From UBA5066 sp046331465 (GTDB taxonomy: Bacteria; Acidobacteriota; Thermoanaerobaculia; UBA5066), in contig JAXLQV010000003.1 in NCBI GenBank assembly GCA_046331465.1, positions 1,054,001 through 1,118,000 of the forward strand: a DNA stretch of 64,000 nucleotides, read 5' to 3'. The translations under genes were made by a program, and so were the position numbers. Positions 20,948 through 30,835 of this stretch are shown here, piece by piece. Every line of letters starts with the position of its first letter. The stretch's first letter is position 1. Below the pieces are notes generated by a model. It did not search any database. It saw only the letters and a list, made by a program, of their open reading frames with translations, and was not told where the DNA came from.

Positions 20948-22276
20948 GTGGCCCCTCTCGTCGGGGACGCCGCGGGGAGCGGCGACGTGCTCGTCGCGCG
21001 CGCGACGCCTCCCGGGGTCGGTGCCCTCGCGATCGTCCGGCTGAGCGGGCCGCCGGGGGCGGCGCTCGCCGTGGCGCGCGCGCTCGCGCCGAGGCTCCCG
21101 GCGCGGCCGGAGGCGCGCCGGGCGTACCTCTCGCCGTTCCTCGACGAGGAGGGCGCGGTGGTGGACGAGGGGCTCGTCCTCTACTTCGCGGCTCCGGCGT
21201 CGGCGACCGGCGAGGAGGTCGCCGAGCTCCAGGGGCACGGCTCGCCCGCGGTCGCCGAGGCGGTCGTCGACGCTGCGGTCGCGCGGGGCGCGCGGAGGGC
21301 CCGACCCGGCGAGTTCACGCGGCGGGCGCTCGCGAACGGGAAGCTCGACCTCGCACGCGCGGAGGGGCTCGCACGCCTGGCGGCGGCCGCGAGCCGCGGC
21401 GAGGCGCGCCGCGCCCTCGGCCTCGTCCGGGGCGAGCTGTCGCGCCGCGTCGAGGCGCTGCGGGACGAGCTCTTGGGCGCGCTCGCGGAGCTCGAGGCGC
21501 GGCTCGATTTCGCCGACGACGTCGGGGAGGCGGGGGAGGCCTACGCGCTCGGGCGGGTGGCGCTCGTCCGACAGGGGCTCCTCGCGCTGGGGGGCCAGGT
21601 CGGCGCGGGGCGCGCCGACGCCGGGCTCCCGGCGGTCGTCATCGTCGGCGCGCCGAACGCGGGGAAGTCGACGCTCTTCAACGCGCTCGTCGGAGAGGAC
21701 CGCGCGCTCGTGACGGAGCACCCCGGAACGACGCGCGACGCCGTGGCGGAGGCGGTCGAGATCGGCGGCGAGCGGGTGCGCCTCGTCGACACCGCAGGGC
21801 TCCGCGAGACCGACGAGGCCGTGGAGCGGCTCGGCGTGGAGGCGGCGCGGCGCGCCGCGGCCGGCGCCGACCTCCTTCTCCTCGCGCGCGAGCCGGGTTC
21901 CGCGGAGGACGGCGGTCCCGGTCTGCCCGACGGCGTCCCGGTCCTCGTCGTCGGGACGAAGGCGGACCTCTTCGGAGAGCGGGGCGGCACGGGCCTCCGC
22001 GTGAGCGCGAAGTCCGGGGAGGGGCTCGACGCGCTCCGGCAGGAGATCGCCGCGCGGCTCGCGGCGCGCGGCGAGGCGGGAGCGTTCGGCGCTCTGCCCC
22101 GGCAGAAGGACGCGCTCCTCCGCGCGGGCGCCGCGCTCGGCGGGCCGGGCGCGGGGATCGAGTACGCGGCGGCGGGCGTGCGGGAAGCGCTCTCGGCGCT
22201 CGGCGAGATCACCGGGGAGACCGCGACCGAGGAGCTCCTCGACCGGATCTTCTCCACGTTCTGCGTCGGCAAATGA
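20948..22276 (+). CDS. mnmE: tRNA modification GTPase MnmE
   Basis: MnmE, with MnmG, makes the 5-carboxymethylaminomethyl modification of wobble uridine in tRNA. The 442-residue protein has an N-terminal folate-binding domain (DVLVARATPPGVGALAIVRL), a central G domain with GAPNAGKSTLFN (about residue 235), EHPGTTRDAV and DTAGLRET, and the C-terminal catalytic FCVGK (FCIGK in most). The G4 motif reads VVGTKADL. The start is GTG at 20948. It overlaps mnmG by 4 bases (ATGA). Confidence 0.96.
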   Translation: MAPLVGDAAGSGDVLVARATPPGVGALAIVRLSGPPGAALAVARALAPRLPARPEARRAYLSPFLDEEGAVVDEGLVLYFAAPASATGEEVAELQGHGSPAVAEAVVDAAVARGARRARPGEFTRRALANGKLDLARAEGLARLAAAASRGEARRALGLVRGELSRRVEALRDELLGALAELEARLDFADDVGEAGEAYALGRVALVRQGLLALGGQVGAGRADAGLPAVVIVGAPNAGKSTLFNALVGEDRALVTEHPGTTRDAVAEAVEIGGERVRLVDTAGLRETDEAVERLGVEAARRAAAGADLLLLAREPGSAEDGGPGLPDGVPVLVVGTKADLFGERGGTGLRVSAKSGEGLDALRQEIAARLAARGEAGAFGALPRQKDALLRAGAALGGPGAGIEYAAAGVREALSALGEITGETATEELLDRIFSTFCVGK

Positions 22277-24171
22277 GGGAGCGGTACGACGTCGTCGTCG
22301 TCGGCGGGGGGCACGCCGGGGCCGAGGCGGCATGGGCCGCGGCGCGCCTCGGGGCCCGGACGCTCCTTCTGACGCGGGACCTCGGTGCGATCGGGCGGAT
22401 GAGCTGCAACCCCGCGATCGGCGGTCTCGCGAAGGGACAGGCGGTCCGCGAGGTCGACGCCCTCGGCGGGCTGATGGGGCTCGTCGCTGACCGGACGGGG
22501 ATCCAGTTCAAGGTGCTGAACGCCTCGCGCGGCCCGGCGGTCCAGGGCCTTCGCTGCCAGTCCGACAAGTCCGCGTACTCGGCCGAGATGGCGCGGCGCC
22601 TCGCGGCGGCGCCGGGCCTCGAGCTGAGGGAGGGCGTCGTTTCGGGATTCTTCGAAACGGGCGGCCGGCTCGCCGGGCTTCGGCTCGAGGAGGGGTCGGA
22701 GGTCCTCTGCGGCGCTGCGGTCCTTACGAGCGGGACGTTCCTCGCCGGGCTGATCCACGTCGGCGCCGAGCGACGGGCGGAAGGGCGCTGGGGCGAGGCC
22801 CCCTGCACGCACCTCTCGGGCGCCCTCCGCGCGCGCGGGCTCCGGACGGGACGGATGAAGACCGGGACGCCACCGCGGGTGCGGAGAAATTCAATCGACA
22901 GATCTAAAATGTCCGTCTCGGCCGGCGATCCGCGCCCGCGGCCCTTCTCGCTCCGGAGCCGGAATCGCACCTTTCCGGCACTGCCACAGGTCGATTGCGG
23001 GCTGACGCATACGACGGAGCGGACGCACGACCTGATCCGGAAGAACCTCGATCGCTCACCTCTCTATGCGGGGGCGATCGTCGGCAGGGGGCCGCGGTAC
23101 TGCCCCTCCATCGAGGACAAGGTCGTCCGGTTTCCGGGACGCGACCGGCATCAGGTCTTCGTGGAGCCGGAAGGGCTCGCCACGGACTGGACCTACCTGA
23201 GCGGGCTCTCGATGTCTCTCCCGGCCGACCTGCAGGAGGCGATCGTCCGGAGCCTCCCGGGGCTCGAGAACGCCGAGATCCTCCGTCCGGCCTACGCCGT
23301 CGAGTACGACGTCGTCTTTCCCGAGCAGCTCGACGACGCGCTCGAGGTGCGGGCGTTCCCCGGGCTCTTCCTGGCCGGCCAGGTGAACGGCACCTCGGGG
23401 TACGAGGAGGCCGCAGGGCAGGGGCTCGTCGCGGGGGTGAACGCCGCGATCGTCGCCCGGGGGCGCGAGGTGGCTCCGTTCACTCTCGCGCGGCACGAGG
23501 CCTACATCGGGGTGATGATCGACGACCTCGTGACGCTCGGAGCCGAAGAGCCCTACAGACTCCTCTCCTCGCGGGCGGAGCACCGGCTCCTCCTCGGGGC
23601 CGACTCGGCGTACGCCCGCCTGACCCCGAAGGCGCTCGCCGTCGGGCTCCTGTCGGAGGAGGAGGGGGCTCCGATCCTCGAGCGGGAGGAGAAGCAGCGG
23701 AACGCCCGCGAGGCGCTCGAGGCGGAACGGGTGGTCCCGGACAGGACGACGCTCGGCGAGCTCGGCGCGTGCGGCGTGTCGCTCTCGGAAGAGACGACCG
23801 CTGCCGGCCTGCTGCGTCGTCCCGAGGCGGCGGACGGGCTCAGGTCCTGGCTCGAGGGGCGGCTCGGCGGGAGCCTGGCCGGGCTCGACGACGAGGCCTG
23901 GGAAAGGCTCGTCAGCGACGTTCGGTACGAGGGGTTCCTCAGGAGGGAGCAGGAAGTGATCGAGAGGGTCCGGCGGTCGGGAGACCGGACGGTCCCGGCA
24001 GGCCTCCGCTACGACGGGATCCCCGGCCTCTCCGCGGAGGCGGCGGAGAAGCTCGAGCGCCACCGGCCGCGGACCCTCGGGCAGGCGGGCCGGATTCCCG
24101 GGGTCACCGCTGCGGCCGTGACCCTCCTTCTCGCGCGGCTCGTCGCCGGGGAGCGGGGAGCGCGCGCGTGA
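22273..24171 (+). CDS. mnmG: tRNA uridine 5-carboxymethylaminomethyl modification enzyme MnmG
   Basis: The FAD-dependent partner of MnmE, 632 residues. The N-terminal dinucleotide fold VVVVGGGHAGAEAAWAAARL, the GidA signatures SCNPAIGGLAKGQAVREVD and GPAVQGLRCQSDK, NGTSGYEEAAGQG and the helical C-terminal domain EGIPGLSAEA-like segment are all present. Codon use shows more A/T third bases from about 22880 to 23060 than in neighbouring genes but the frame is intact. It overlaps rsmG by GTGA. Confidence 0.97.
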   Translation: MRERYDVVVVGGGHAGAEAAWAAARLGARTLLLTRDLGAIGRMSCNPAIGGLAKGQAVREVDALGGLMGLVADRTGIQFKVLNASRGPAVQGLRCQSDKSAYSAEMARRLAAAPGLELREGVVSGFFETGGRLAGLRLEEGSEVLCGAAVLTSGTFLAGLIHVGAERRAEGRWGEAPCTHLSGALRARGLRTGRMKTGTPPRVRRNSIDRSKMSVSAGDPRPRPFSLRSRNRTFPALPQVDCGLTHTTERTHDLIRKNLDRSPLYAGAIVGRGPRYCPSIEDKVVRFPGRDRHQVFVEPEGLATDWTYLSGLSMSLPADLQEAIVRSLPGLENAEILRPAYAVEYDVVFPEQLDDALEVRAFPGLFLAGQVNGTSGYEEAAGQGLVAGVNAAIVARGREVAPFTLARHEAYIGVMIDDLVTLGAEEPYRLLSSRAEHRLLLGADSAYARLTPKALAVGLLSEEEGAPILEREEKQRNAREALEAERVVPDRTTLGELGACGVSLSEETTAAGLLRRPEAADGLRSWLEGRLGGSLAGLDDEAWERLVSDVRYEGFLRREQEVIERVRRSGDRTVPAGLRYDGIPGLSAEAAEKLERHRPRTLGQAGRIPGVTAAAVTLLLARLVAGERGARA

Positions 24172-24812
24172 CCGGCACCGTCGCGCTCGTTCGGGAGGCG
24201 GTCGCCTCGGTCGGAATCGGCCGTCCGGTGGCGGAGCGCCTCGCTGCCTACCTCGACCTCCTCCTCCGGGCGAACGAGGAGATGAACCTCGTCTCCGGCA
24301 GGGAGGCCGTGCCCGAGAACCTCGTCTCGCGGCACCTCCTCGACGCGCTCGAGGCGCTCCCCCTCCTCCCGGCACCGGCCGGTCGGCGGCTCCGACTCCT
24401 GGACGTCGGGTCGGGGGGCGGCTTCCCGGCGGTCCCGCTCCTCGTCGTCCGGGAGGACGTCGAGGGGGTCCTCGTCGAGTCGACGGGAAAGAAGGCGCGC
24501 TTCCTGGAGGCGACCGTTCGGGCCCTCGGATTGACGGCCCGGGTGGTGAACGCTAGATTCCCCGGTCCCGCGCTGCAGCTGATGAGGAACGCCCTTCCCT
24601 GCGACCTCCTGACGACTCGCGCCGTCGCCGGCGCCGGGGAGATCGTTCGGCAGGCCCGCCCCGCGCTCGTGCGCGGGGCCGTCGCCCTCCTCTGGACGAC
24701 CGAGCCGCTGCTCGGCGACCTTCGAAGATCGCTGCCGGGGGCCCAGGTCGATTTCCGGAAGAGCCCCGGCGCGGACCGCCGAGGGATCGCGCGGGTGGAG
24801 TGTTTCACGTGA
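24168..24812 (+). CDS. rsmG: 16S rRNA (guanine527-N7)-methyltransferase RsmG
   Basis: The 214-residue class I methyltransferase acts on G527 of 16S rRNA. Motifs are NEEMNLVSGREAVPENLVSR, HLLDALEALPLL, the SAM loop LLDVGSGGGFPAVPL and the RAV box DLLTTRAVAGAGEIV. The start (GTG at 24168) is set by the GTGA overlap with mnmG. Its stop codon lies inside the parS palindrome, overlapping the parA start. Confidence 0.95.
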   Translation: MTGTVALVREAVASVGIGRPVAERLAAYLDLLLRANEEMNLVSGREAVPENLVSRHLLDALEALPLLPAPAGRRLRLLDVGSGGGFPAVPLLVVREDVEGVLVESTGKKARFLEATVRALGLTARVVNARFPGPALQLMRNALPCDLLTTRAVAGAGEIVRQARPALVRGAVALLWTTEPLLGDLRRSLPGAQVDFRKSPGADRRGIARVECFT

Positions 24813-24816
24813 AACG
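24801..24816. promoter_or_regulatory. parS: parS centromere-like site
   Basis: TGTTTCACGTGAAACG matches the bacterial parS consensus TGTTTCACGTGAAACA at 15 of 16 bases, with a perfect 14-base palindrome. ParB should nucleate here. The palindrome contains both the rsmG stop (TGA, 24810-24812) and the preferred parA start (GTG, 24809-24811). Confidence 0.93.
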
Positions 24817-25594
24817 TCTGGCAGTGGCGAACCAGAAGGGGGGGGTCGGGAAGACGACGACGGCGATCAGCCTCGCCGCGGCCCTGGCAATCCTCGAGAA
24901 AAAGGTCCTCCTCGTCGACTTCGATCCGCAGGGGAACACGACGGGGGGCCTCGGGGTCGACAAGGGGACCCTCGAGAAGACGGTCTACGACTGGATCGTC
25001 GGCAACGCCTCCTGGGGAGAGGTCGCCCGTCCGACGGAGCTCGCCCGGCTCACGCTCGTCCCGGCGTCGCGGGAGCTCGTCGGCGCGGAGATCGAGCTCG
25101 TGAACGTCGACGAGCGGGAGTTCCTCCTCGCCCGGAAGCTCGACGCTCTCGAGGAGGACTTCGACTACGTCCTCGTCGATTGCCCCCCTTCCCTCGGCCT
25201 CCTGACGGTGAATGCCCTGACGGCGGTCGACGGGGTCGTCGTCCCGATCCAGTGCGAGTACTACGCCCTCGAGGGGGTCTCCGAGCTCGTCTCGACGATC
25301 GAGCGGGTTCGGGAGGGGCTGAACCCGAGGCTCGCGATCGCCGGAGTCGTCGCCACGATGTGGGACGAGCGGCTGAACCTTTCCCGGCAGGTCCTCGACG
25401 AGATCCGCCGCTTCTTCGGGGAGAGCTTCGTCGAGCCGGCCGTTCCGCGGAACGTCCGCCTCGGGGAGGCCCCCTCGTTCGGAAAGCCGATCTTCCTCTA
25501 CGACGTGAGGTCCCGCGGCGCCGAGGCGTACCTCGCCATCGCCCGCGAGCTCCTCCGCCGCGATCTCGCCGGGAACGACGGAGGTCCGCCGTGA
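24809..25594 (+). CDS. parA: Chromosome-partitioning ATPase ParA (Soj)
   Basis: The 261-residue deviant Walker ATPase forms DNA-bound gradients that move ParB-parS complexes. Walker A is NQKGGVGKTTTAISL, followed by LLVDFDPQGNTTGGLG and VLVDCPPSLGLLTVNAL. It has no N-terminal helix-turn-helix, so it is the chromosomal type. GTG at 24809 is preferred over an in-frame GTG at 24800 because GGAG lies 8 bases before it and the GTGA overlap repeats the local pattern. Bound ParB at parS could repress this gene. Confidence 0.95.
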   Translation: MKRLAVANQKGGVGKTTTAISLAAALAILEKKVLLVDFDPQGNTTGGLGVDKGTLEKTVYDWIVGNASWGEVARPTELARLTLVPASRELVGAEIELVNVDEREFLLARKLDALEEDFDYVLVDCPPSLGLLTVNALTAVDGVVVPIQCEYYALEGVSELVSTIERVREGLNPRLAIAGVVATMWDERLNLSRQVLDEIRRFFGESFVEPAVPRNVRLGEAPSFGKPIFLYDVRSRGAEAYLAIARELLRRDLAGNDGGPP

Positions 25595-26463
25595 CGAAGA
25601 AGCCCGCACTCGGAAAGGGACTCTCAGCCCTCATCCCCTCCGCCCGCCCGGTCGCGGCGGAGAACCGGCCCGGCGTCTCGGTCCAGATGGTCGACCTCGA
25701 TCACCTCGAGGCGAACCGCCAGCAGCCGCGCCGCCGCTTCGACGACGACGGCCTCGAGGAGCTCGCCCGGTCGATCAAGGAGACCGGGATCCTCCAGCCC
25801 GTTCTCGTCACCCGCGACGCGGACCGTTTCCGGATCCTCGCAGGGGAGCGCCGGGTCCGGGCGGCCCGGCTCGCCGGCCTCACCCGGGTTCCCGTCCTCG
25901 TCCGGGAAGGGCTCGAGGACCGCGACCACCTCCTGGTGGCGCTCGTCGAGAACGTCCAGCGGCGCGACCTCACGGCGCTGGAGGAGGCGGAGTCGTACTG
26001 GCACCTCAAGGACAAGTTCGGCATGACCCAGGACGAGATCGCCGAGCGCGTCGGGAAGGACCGGACGACCGTCGCGAACGCGATGCGGCTCCTGAAGCTC
26101 CCGGCCGAGGTCCGGGCCCAGGTCGAGGACGGTCTCCTCTCCGCGGGCCACGCGCGGACCCTCCTCGCGCTCCCCTCCGCAGCAGACCAGGAGACGCTCG
26201 CCCGCGAGTTCATCCGTCGCGGCGTCTCGGTGAGGGCCGCCGAGGCTCGCGTCCAGGAGTTCCTCGCGGGGGGCCCGAAGAAGAAGGCCGCCGCCCCCGA
26301 CAACGACCCCGACACGCGCGACGCCGAGCAGCGGCTCCAGCGCGCCCTCGGGACGAAGGTCGAGATCCGGCGCCGGAAGAAGGGGGGCGAGGTCCGCCTC
26401 GCCTTCTACTCCGAAGAGCAGCTCATCGGCCTCTTCGAGCGCCTCGTCGGGGGCGCGGCATGA
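25591..26463 (+). CDS. parB: Chromosome-partitioning protein ParB (Spo0J)
   Basis: The 290-residue CTP-dependent clamp loads at parS and spreads. The N-terminal KKPALGKGLSALIP is the ParA-contact region; the CTP-binding domain has QQPRRRFDDDGLEELARSI and the GERR motif (ILAGERRVRAARLAGL); the helix-turn-helix is in MTQDEIAERVGKDRTTVANAMR; the C-terminal dimerisation domain follows an Ala/Lys linker. The GTG start overlaps the parA stop (GTGA). Confidence 0.95.
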   Translation: MTKKPALGKGLSALIPSARPVAAENRPGVSVQMVDLDHLEANRQQPRRRFDDDGLEELARSIKETGILQPVLVTRDADRFRILAGERRVRAARLAGLTRVPVLVREGLEDRDHLLVALVENVQRRDLTALEEAESYWHLKDKFGMTQDEIAERVGKDRTTVANAMRLLKLPAEVRAQVEDGLLSAGHARTLLALPSAADQETLAREFIRRGVSVRAAEARVQEFLAGGPKKKAAAPDNDPDTRDAEQRLQRALGTKVEIRRRKKGGEVRLAFYSEEQLIGLFERLVGGAA

Positions 26464-26879
26464 TCGGCGGGAAGAAGTCGGGAGGGGTCCTCAACGGGTT
26501 CCTCGACCGCGGAGCCCGCTTCGAGGGGACCCTCTCGTTCGAGGATACGTTCCGGATCGACGGCGTCCTCAAGGGAAAGGTCGTCACGAAGAACGAGCTC
26601 ATCATCGGAGACGGCGCCGCGATCGACGCCGAGATCCGGGTCGGGCGGCTCTCGGTCTCAGGGAACGTCCGCGGCGTGATCTACGCCCTCGAGCGGGTCG
26701 AGGTCCACGCCGGCGCGCGGATCCAGGCGGAGATCCACACCCCCTCGCTCCTCGTCGAGGACGGCGCCGTGATCCAGGGCCCGGTCCAGACGGGGCCGCA
26801 GGTCGGGCGCGCGCCCGGGCCCCCTTCGGACGCGGCGATTCCCGCGGTTCCCGGGGACGGGCCGCCGAAGAAGGTCTGA
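26460..26879 (+). CDS. Bactofilin family cytoskeletal protein
   Basis: The 139-residue protein has the bactofilin beta-helix: FEGTLSFEDTFRIDGVLKGK, LIIGDGAAIDAEIRVG, SGNVRGVIYALERVEVHAGA, flanked by short Gly- and Pro-rich tails. Bactofilins polymerise without nucleotide into filaments for localisation or shape. It overlaps parB by ATGA. Some bactofilins work with ParAB in positioning parS, and that link is suggested here by the operon. It ends exactly where the convergent cysteine-cluster gene ends. Confidence 0.9.
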   Translation: MIGGKKSGGVLNGFLDRGARFEGTLSFEDTFRIDGVLKGKVVTKNELIIGDGAAIDAEIRVGRLSVSGNVRGVIYALERVEVHAGARIQAEIHTPSLLVEDGAVIQGPVQTGPQVGRAPGPPSDAAIPAVPGDGPPKKV

Positions 26880-27527
26880 TCAGCCGAACGGGGGGCCGAA
26901 GGCCCGGCCGACGACCGCGTGCGCGATCGTCGTCTCCCGGCCCGGCTCGATCCGGAGCCGCTCGGCGAGCTCCCGGTCCACCTCCTCGGCCTCGTCGAGG
27001 AGACCGATGTCGACCGCGGTCTCGAGCTGCCGCTCCGGAGCGGCGCCGGGGAGGTTCAGGCCGCAGGGGGGATGGATCACCTCGCCGTCCTTCGCCCAGG
27101 CGAATCCGTAGGTCCGGCACGTGACGGGGCGCTCCTCGTAGATCCGGCAGCGTCCCGAGGGAAGCTCGAGCATCGGGCAGGCCCGGTCCGCGACGACCTC
27201 GAAGTAGGCGTCGTCCGCCTCCTCGCTCCGCTCCGAGTCGAGGAGCCCGGAGACGGCGTCGCCCGGGAACGAGGCGGCCGTCTCCTCGGAGATCCGGCGC
27301 GCGCGCCGGGCGACGTCCTGGCGATCCTTCGGGGAGAGCCGCGCGACGCCCGCCCGGACGAGCGCTGCTTCGGGAAGGGAGATCTCGAAGAGCCCGACGC
27401 AGCAACCGAAGCAACCGGCCCTGCAGGCGACCTCCCCGGCCGTCGTCCGCGAAGCGGCCCCGTTCCAGGCGAGGTCCGCGGTCGCGAAAGCATTTTTTAA
27501 TCTATTGATTGTTTCGTTTTCCGTCAC
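26880..27527 (-). CDS. YkgJ-family cysteine cluster protein
   Basis: The 215-residue protein contains the zinc/iron-chelating CxxCC cluster: CRAGCFGCCVGLFEIS near residue 33, then CPML with GRCRIYEERPVTCRTYGF. These fit the UPF0153/YkgJ family, of unknown function. The first codons are strikingly A/T rich (about 27487-27525) compared with everything around them, giving the N-terminus TENETINRLKNAF. The GTG at 27527 is the only usable start. It converges on bactofilin with no intervening base and diverges from the ATP synthase operon. Confidence 0.8.
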   Translation of the reverse strand: MTENETINRLKNAFATADLAWNGAASRTTAGEVACRAGCFGCCVGLFEISLPEAALVRAGVARLSPKDRQDVARRARRISEETAASFPGDAVSGLLDSERSEEADDAYFEVVADRACPMLELPSGRCRIYEERPVTCRTYGFAWAKDGEVIHPPCGLNLPGAAPERQLETAVDIGLLDEAEEVDRELAERLRIEPGRETTIAHAVVGRAFGPPFG

Positions 27528-27576
27528 GCGGCGGCTCCCGAGGCGGCGAATGGTACCCCTCTCCGGCGTCCTCGCG

Positions 27577-27606
27577 TTGACGGGTCCGAGGCGCCTGTGG
27601 CATAAA
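27577..27606 (+). promoter_or_regulatory. ATP synthase operon promoter, TTGACG-N18-CATAAA
   Basis: TTGACG (27577-27582), an 18-base spacer and CATAAA (27601-27606) make a good sigma-70-type promoter. It leaves a leader of about 75 bases before atpF', which has no obvious structure. Confidence 0.6.
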
Positions 27607-27686
27607 CGCGGTCCCCGTGCGGACTTCCGGCTCGCGGTACGCCCGGGGGCGGAGTCCGCAGCGCGCCCTCGAGAGCGGAACGAGCG

Positions 27687-28115
27687 ATGCAACTGCCCGA
27701 CATGTCCCTGCTCCTCGTCCTCATCATCTTCTGGGCCACCTACCTGGTCCTGAGGAAGTTCCTGCTGTCTCCGCTCGGGGAGGTCCTCGCCGAGCGTGAA
27801 CGCCGGATCGACGCGGCGCGCGCCGCGTCGGACGCGGCGCTCGAGAGGCAGCGCGAGGTCTCGCAGGACCTCGACCGGAGGCTCACGGAGGCGCGCCGCG
27901 AGGCGCTCGCGCACCGCGAAGCCGTCCGCGCGGCCGCGGGCGAGCGCCGGCAGGCGCTCCTCGACGCGGCGCGCGAGAAGGCGCGCGGCGTCGCCGCCGA
28001 GGCGCAGGCCCGGATCGACGCCGACGCCCTCGCGGCGCGCACGCAGCTCGGCGCCGAGGCGAAGGCGCTCGCGGCCGAGATCGCCAGCTACGCCCTCGGC
28101 CGGAAGGTGGCCTGA
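27687..28115 (+). CDS. atpF': ATP synthase F0 subunit b'
   Basis: The 142-residue protein has one N-terminal membrane helix (MSLLLVLIIFWATYLVLRKF) followed by a long charged coiled coil. It lies directly ahead of a second b-type subunit, so the pair forms the heterodimeric b/b' peripheral stalk seen in cyanobacteria and others. Which of the two is called b' is by position and lack of an N-terminal extension. The ATG stands after GAGCGATGC-type sequence with a weak Shine-Dalgarno. One-base overlap (TGATG) with the next gene. Confidence 0.85.
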   Translation: MQLPDMSLLLVLIIFWATYLVLRKFLLSPLGEVLAERERRIDAARAASDAALERQREVSQDLDRRLTEARREALAHREAVRAAAGERRQALLDAAREKARGVAAEAQARIDADALAARTQLGAEAKALAAEIASYALGRKVA

Positions 28116-28657
28116 TGTCGACCGGACCTCTCGCGCTCCTCCTCTCCGGCGGAGGGGAAGGGCCCGCCACCTTCCTGGGCCTGCCGTACCCGTTCTGGCA
28201 GACCCTCAACTTCCTCGGCTTCGTCGCGCTCCTCGTCTGGCTCCTCCGGAAGCCGCTCGTCCAGTTCTTCGAGACGCGCCGGCAGAACGTCGCGGAGACG
28301 CTCCGGAAGGCGCAGGAGGACAGGGACAGGGCGCAGACCGTCGCGAAGGAGATCGGCGAGCGCCTCGCCCGCATCGAGGCCGAGATCGAGGCGATGAGGG
28401 CGCACGCCCGCGAGCAGGCCGAGGCCGAGGAGAAGGAGATCGCCGCCCGCGCCGCCGAGGAGGCCGAGCGCGTCGCCGCGCGGACCCGCTCCGAGCTCGA
28501 CGCGCGCGTCCGGAACGCGAAGAACGAGCTGACGGCCTACGCCGCCGACCTCGCGGTCGAGCTCGCGCGCGAGCTCGTCACGAAGAACGTCACCGCCGAC
28601 GACGAGAAGCGTCTCGTCCTCGAGGGCGTCGCGGGCCTCGGGAAGGACGCACGATGA
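28115..28657 (+). CDS. atpF: ATP synthase F0 subunit b
   Basis: The 180-residue peripheral-stalk subunit has a membrane helix around FWQTLNFLGFVALLVWLLRK (about residues 27-46), an Arg-rich turn and a long Glu/Ala/Arg coiled coil, ending in the delta-binding region. The first 25 residues (Gly-rich) precede the helix. It overlaps atpF' by one base and atpH by four (ATGA). Confidence 0.9.
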   Translation: MSTGPLALLLSGGGEGPATFLGLPYPFWQTLNFLGFVALLVWLLRKPLVQFFETRRQNVAETLRKAQEDRDRAQTVAKEIGERLARIEAEIEAMRAHAREQAEAEEKEIAARAAEEAERVAARTRSELDARVRNAKNELTAYAADLAVELARELVTKNVTADDEKRLVLEGVAGLGKDAR

Positions 28658-29214
28658 GCGACGCCGGCTCCGCCTTCGCCCGGCCCTACGTCGACGCCCT
28701 CTTCGAGGTCGCCGGCAGCCCCGACGCCGTCGAGGCGCTCCTCCCCTCGCTCGACACGGTGGCGCGGGCCCTCGAGACGAACGAGGAGCTCCGCGCCTTC
28801 CTCGCGAACCCCGGGGTCGGCCGGAAGGAGAAGCGAGGCCTCGTCGAGGCGATCGCCGGCTCCGCGAACGCCCCCGTCCTCGCGGCGCGGCTCCTGCGCG
28901 CCCTCCTCGACCGGGGGCGGATCCTCCGGCTCCCGGCCGTCCTCGCGGCCGTGCGCGACCAGGTCGACCGGGCGAGGGGCGTCGTCGAGGCGACCGTCCG
29001 CTCGGCCACGCCGCTCCCGGCCGACGCGGAGGCGGCGATCCGCGCCGCGCTCGAGTCCCGCACCGGCACGCGCGTCCGCGTCCGCACCGAGCTCGACCCC
29101 TCGCTCCTGTCGGGCTTCGTCGTCCGGCTCGGGAGCGAGCTCTTCGACGCCTCCCTTTCGCGCCGGCTCGAGCGGGCGCGGAGGGCCCTGGAGAGCGCCT
29201 CCGGGGCCGCGTGA
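28654..29214 (+). CDS. atpH: ATP synthase F1 subunit delta
   Basis: The 186-residue OSCP/delta subunit links the b-dimer to the alpha3-beta3 head. FARPYVDALFEVA at the N-terminus, FLANPGVGRKEKRGLVEAI in the middle and LLSGFVVRLGSELFDASLSRRLERAR at the end are the family landmarks. The ATG is placed by the ATGA overlap with atpF. Confidence 0.94.
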   Translation: MSDAGSAFARPYVDALFEVAGSPDAVEALLPSLDTVARALETNEELRAFLANPGVGRKEKRGLVEAIAGSANAPVLAARLLRALLDRGRILRLPAVLAAVRDQVDRARGVVEATVRSATPLPADAEAAIRAALESRTGTRVRVRTELDPSLLSGFVVRLGSELFDASLSRRLERARRALESASGAA

Positions 29215-29253
29215 TCCCTTGATCGACAGACGGCAAGGAAAAGAGACGCCCGT

Positions 29254-30822
<1,569 letters not shown>

Positions 30823-30835
30823 CGCCGGAGGCGCC

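Noticed and set aside
22880..23060. Locally lower GC in mnmG as a sign of recombination
   Set aside because: The reading frame and conserved residues run through unchanged, and the shift is small; no junction sequence was seen.
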